Below, one piece after another: positions 7,169-8,239 of a DNA stretch of 8,239 bases. Every line of letters starts with the position of its first letter. Within the stretch, counting starts at the first letter, position 1. Source of the DNA: CANHBY01 sp031376995. GTDB taxonomy: Bacteria; Pseudomonadota; Gammaproteobacteria; Burkholderiales; Burkholderiaceae_C. The translations under genes and the position numbers were made by a program. The stretch is taken from contig JANMEO010000101.1 of NCBI GenBank assembly GCA_031376995.1, positions 1 through 8,239 of the forward strand, written 5' to 3'. Below the pieces are notes generated by a model that was given only the letters and a program-made list of their open reading frames with translations, was not told the DNA's origin and did not search any database.

Positions 7169-7209
7169 GCTGCATGTGGGCAGGCCTGAAGGGTCTGCCC
7201 ACATGCAGC
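7169..7209. terminator. Perfect 15-bp hairpin
   Basis: GCTGCATGTGGGCAG (7169-7183) and CTGCCCACATGCAGC (7195-7209) are exact inverted copies around an 11-base loop. No T-tract follows on either strand within a few bases, so it is not a classical intrinsic terminator. It could still end yqhA transcripts, protect an RNA 3' end, or be a REP-type element. It is about 220 bp past the yqhA stop. Confidence 0.55.
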
Positions 7210-7288
7210 GCGTCAGTTTCCGTTGTGGTCAACTCGCGTACCCCGCAGGGGCTGTTCAAATGAGCGAGTCGCCAGGGGCTGGTGGAAC

Positions 7289-7312
7289 GAATCGTGGGAG
7301 GCGCGACGATTC
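7289..7312. repeat. 7-bp hairpin in the yqhA-dehydrogenase gap
   Basis: GAATCGT (7289-7295) pairs with ACGATTC (7306-7312) around a 10-base GC-rich loop. Nearby, ACTCGC (7232-7237) and GCGAGT (7264-7269) form another dyad enclosing CCCC-GCA-GGGG. Together with the 15-bp stem at 7169-7209 this makes 7169-7312 unusually structured. Confidence 0.5.
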
Positions 7313-7390
7313 TGGAAGCTTGCAAACAAAGCGCTCTTGGTTTTTTGCATCGCTAAGCCTCGCATCCATTCAATTCACGCTTTTTGCCCA

Positions 7391-7418
7391 ACACAGCATC
7401 TTCAGTTCCGAGGGGTAT
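7391..7418 (-). repeat. Dispersed gene-end repeat, copy C
   Basis: Read on the minus strand, these 28 bases match copy A (397-424) at 25 of 28. The repeat starts nine bases after the yqhA stop codon (7430-7428) and is in the same reading frame as yqhA. Past the TAA, the frame reads RGLIPLGTEDAVLGKKREL and stays open to a TAG. This resembles the pump tail encoded by copy B. Confidence 0.72.
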
Positions 7419-7427
7419 CAGACCCCT
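7411..7427 (-). terminator. Small hairpin directly at the yqhA stop codon
   Basis: Immediately after the yqhA TAA, AGGGGT and ACCCCT pair around a five-base loop (CTGAT). There is no T-run behind it. The hairpin overlaps the start of repeat copy C, so the repeat may bring part of its own stem. A weak terminator or a 3'-end stabiliser are both possible. Confidence 0.4.
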
Positions 7428-7946
7428 TTATGCCTTTTCCCGCGTCAACCGTTCTGCAAAGGAGATTCCTATGGCAGTAAGTACGAAAGTGAAGTGAATG
7501 ACGGCCACCATCGTCACGACCTGTATGTTTTCCAACGACAGGTCGCCACTCAAGTAAGTCTTTAACGCATGAACGCCTGAAATGGAGATGATCGCGAATG
7601 CCAGTTTCAACTTGAGGTTGTAGGTATTGACGTGGTCCAGCCAGTCAGGCTTTTTCATGTCCTCTTTGTCAAAGTGTCCAGTGGTCACGAAGAGCGATAC
7701 ACCCGCCAGCGCCACAACCCAAACAAGCTGCGCCACCATCGTCATATCCACCAGTTCAAGCACCTTGATGATCAGGTCGATTTTTTCGATCCCGCCAAAC
7801 AGCAAGGTGTTCATCAGCTTGTAAGTTTCCAGCAGGAACTTTCCCAGAATGCCAAAAATGATCGTTACCAGACCCACATAAAAGAACAGCATGGTGAACC
7901 TCATGCCGTAGAGCAGCGCCCCGACTCTTGAGAGCAGTTTTTCCAT
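7428..7946 (-). CDS. yqhA: UPF0114/YqhA family inner-membrane protein
   Basis: The 172-residue product matches the UPF0114 (YqhA) family in length and layout; E. coli YqhA is a similar small inner-membrane protein. The molecular function is not established. Four hydrophobic segments are visible at about residues 16-36, 64-88, 111-129 and 141-164, with a charged loop TTGHFDKEDMKKPDWLDHV (88-106) between the second and third. The opening EKLLSRVGALLYGMRF and the segment VNTYNLKLKLAFAIISISGVHAL are what I recognise as family sequence. The ATG at 7946 has AAGGT about ten bases upstream, with AAAGA closer. The gene appears monocistronic, with about 290 and 410 bp of non-coding DNA on either side. 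Sampled GC (43-53%) is much lower than in the efflux genes. Repeat copy C follows its stop. Confidence 0.9.
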   Translation of the reverse strand: MEKLLSRVGALLYGMRFTMLFFYVGLVTIIFGILGKFLLETYKLMNTLLFGGIEKIDLIIKVLELVDMTMVAQLVWVVALAGVSLFVTTGHFDKEDMKKPDWLDHVNTYNLKLKLAFAIISISGVHALKTYLSGDLSLENIQVVTMVAVIHFTFVLTAIGISFAERLTREKA

Positions 7947-7980
7947 TTTTTCTTTACCTTGAAACAGAGCAAGCAGTTAC

Positions 7981-8091
7981 ATGAAACAGCGATCTATACC
8001 CATCCAACCTGAAGATGCGGTGTCGTCAAAGGGATTGAAGGGCCATCTGCGGTGCCCACAGCCATGCAGGCCAGTTCGTTCAGGCGGCTGA
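7981..8091 (+). CDS. Possible 36-residue small ORF containing the repeat peptide
   Basis: An ATG at 7981 opens a frame to the TGA at 8089-8091 that begins MKQRSIPIQPEDAVSSK. Residues 5-17 (SIPIQPEDAVSSK) match the exporter's C-terminal tail SMPIQPENAVSSK at 11 of 13 positions. The frame starts 34 bp from the yqhA start and is divergent to it. The ribosome site is weak and the remainder (about residues 18-36, ending RPVRSGG) resembles nothing I know. It may be a real small protein, the remnant 3' end of a lost gene, or simply the translation of a DNA repeat. Low confidence that it is expressed. Confidence 0.22.
   Translation: MKQRSIPIQPEDAVSSKGLKGHLRCPQPCRPVRSGG
7993..8052 (+). repeat. Dispersed gene-end repeat, copy D
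   Basis: Positions 7993-8031 match copy B (562-524, minus strand) at 35 of 39, and 8011-8052 match copy A (412-453) at 36 of 42. It is the only copy that joins both, so it best shows the full extent of the repeat (about 60 bp). Unlike B, C and E it is not at the 3' end of a recognised gene; it lies 47 bp upstream of yqhA in the opposite orientation. Confidence 0.82.
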
Positions 8092-8193
8092 GAAAGATCA
8101 GGGTGGGCGATCTCAATCGTGGCGCAGAAGGTCACCGAAGATGGGTTACTACCCCGCCTTGCGATCGAGGCCAGGCGCATCGTACAGCACGAG

Positions 8194-8239
8194 CCAGCGC
8201 GACCTCCCGCACGACAAAGTCGGAGGCAGGTCGCGCTGG
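8194..8239. repeat. 12-bp-stem inverted repeat at the window's right edge
   Basis: CCAGCGCGACCT (8194-8205) and AGGTCGCGCTGG (8228-8239) are exact inverted copies separated by 22 bases, which contain a further CGAC-AAA-GTCG stem. The right arm ends at the last base of the window, so the pairing may extend further. It could be a terminator stem for a neighbouring gene or the end of a repeat element; the sequence stops too early to tell. Confidence 0.6.

Larger units (their letters stand above)
7018..7427. other. 410-bp intergenic region rich in repeats and hairpins
   Basis: This gap between yqhA and the dehydrogenase gene holds a short tandem repeat, two long-stem hairpins, a small hairpin at the yqhA stop and repeat copy C, each listed separately. 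I see no gene I can support. Short frames exist on both strands of 7213-7356. One on the minus strand (7350-7213) would give 45 residues beginning MQKTKSALFASFQNRR. One on the plus strand (7264-7353) reads LVERIVGGATILEACKQS, faintly like an IS66 transposase C-terminus. Neither is convincing. I found no clear promoter for the dehydrogenase. Confidence 0.6.
7947..8239. other. Gene-poor right end of the window
   Basis: These 293 bp contain repeat copy D, a short plus-strand frame built on it, and an inverted repeat at the extreme edge. A minus-strand frame enters from the right edge (...LVLYDAPGLDRKAG) and stops at a TAG near 8143-8141; it could be the 3' end of an unseen gene, but too little is present to identify it. 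I see no clear yqhA promoter. Confidence 0.45.

Noticed and set aside
7146..7565. 139-residue plus-strand frame, and an overlapping 85-residue one at 7223-7480
   Set aside because: Both run through hairpins and into the 3' end of yqhA on the opposite strand; the translations lack any domain-like character.
394..8052. Gene-end repeats as integron attC sites
   Set aside because: attC sites would lie between short promoterless cassettes in one array and show the GTTRRRY/RYYYAAC core pair. Here the genes are ordinary-sized, the spacing is irregular, both orientations occur and no integrase is seen.
7977..8180. 67-residue minus-strand frame upstream of yqhA
   Set aside because: It is built on the reverse strand of copy D and resembles no family; its similarity to the frame at 225-461 only reflects the shared repeat.

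Overview
The window looks like chromosomal DNA of a betaproteobacterium, probably Burkholderiales and Comamonadaceae-like. This is inferred from protein resemblance (YceD, D-2-hydroxyglutarate dehydrogenase, RND exporter, FhaC/ShlB-type transporter) and from fairly high but uneven GC. I could not search a database, so the family-level placement is tentative. All well-supported genes lie on the minus strand, so the biological reading order is right to left.

In that order: (i) 8239-7947, about 290 bp without a convincing gene, holding a strong inverted repeat at the right edge and one copy (D) of a dispersed repeat; (ii) 7946-7428, a UPF0114/YqhA-type inner-membrane protein; (iii) 7427-7018, about 410 bp of intergenic DNA with repeat copy C, three hairpins and a 9-bp tandem repeat; (iv) 7017-5623, an FAD-dependent D-2-hydroxyglutarate dehydrogenase; (v) 5544-4996, a YceD/DUF177 protein, not followed by its usual partner rpmF; (vi) 4838-3720 and 3703-503, a two-gene RND efflux operon (periplasmic adaptor, then inner-membrane pump); (vii) 562-394, a long imperfect palindrome covering the 3' end of the pump gene; (viii) 270-1, the N-terminal part of a two-partner-secretion outer-membrane transporter, cut by the window edge.

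Only the adaptor and pump clearly work together: they would form the inner two-thirds of a tripartite efflux system whose outer-membrane channel is not visible here. The other genes look like independent housekeeping or accessory units.

The most unusual signal is a family of short repeats (copies A-E) placed at gene 3' ends. Copy B supplies the last residues of the pump, copy C lies just past the yqhA stop and in its reading frame, copy E directly follows the dehydrogenase stop, and A and B face each other across a perfect-stem hairpin. Read in one frame, the copies encode related peptides around IPxxxEDAVSS. This may be a REP-like or MITE-like gene-end repeat, or a recurrent C-terminal tail. 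From this window alone I cannot say which, or whether it has been described.
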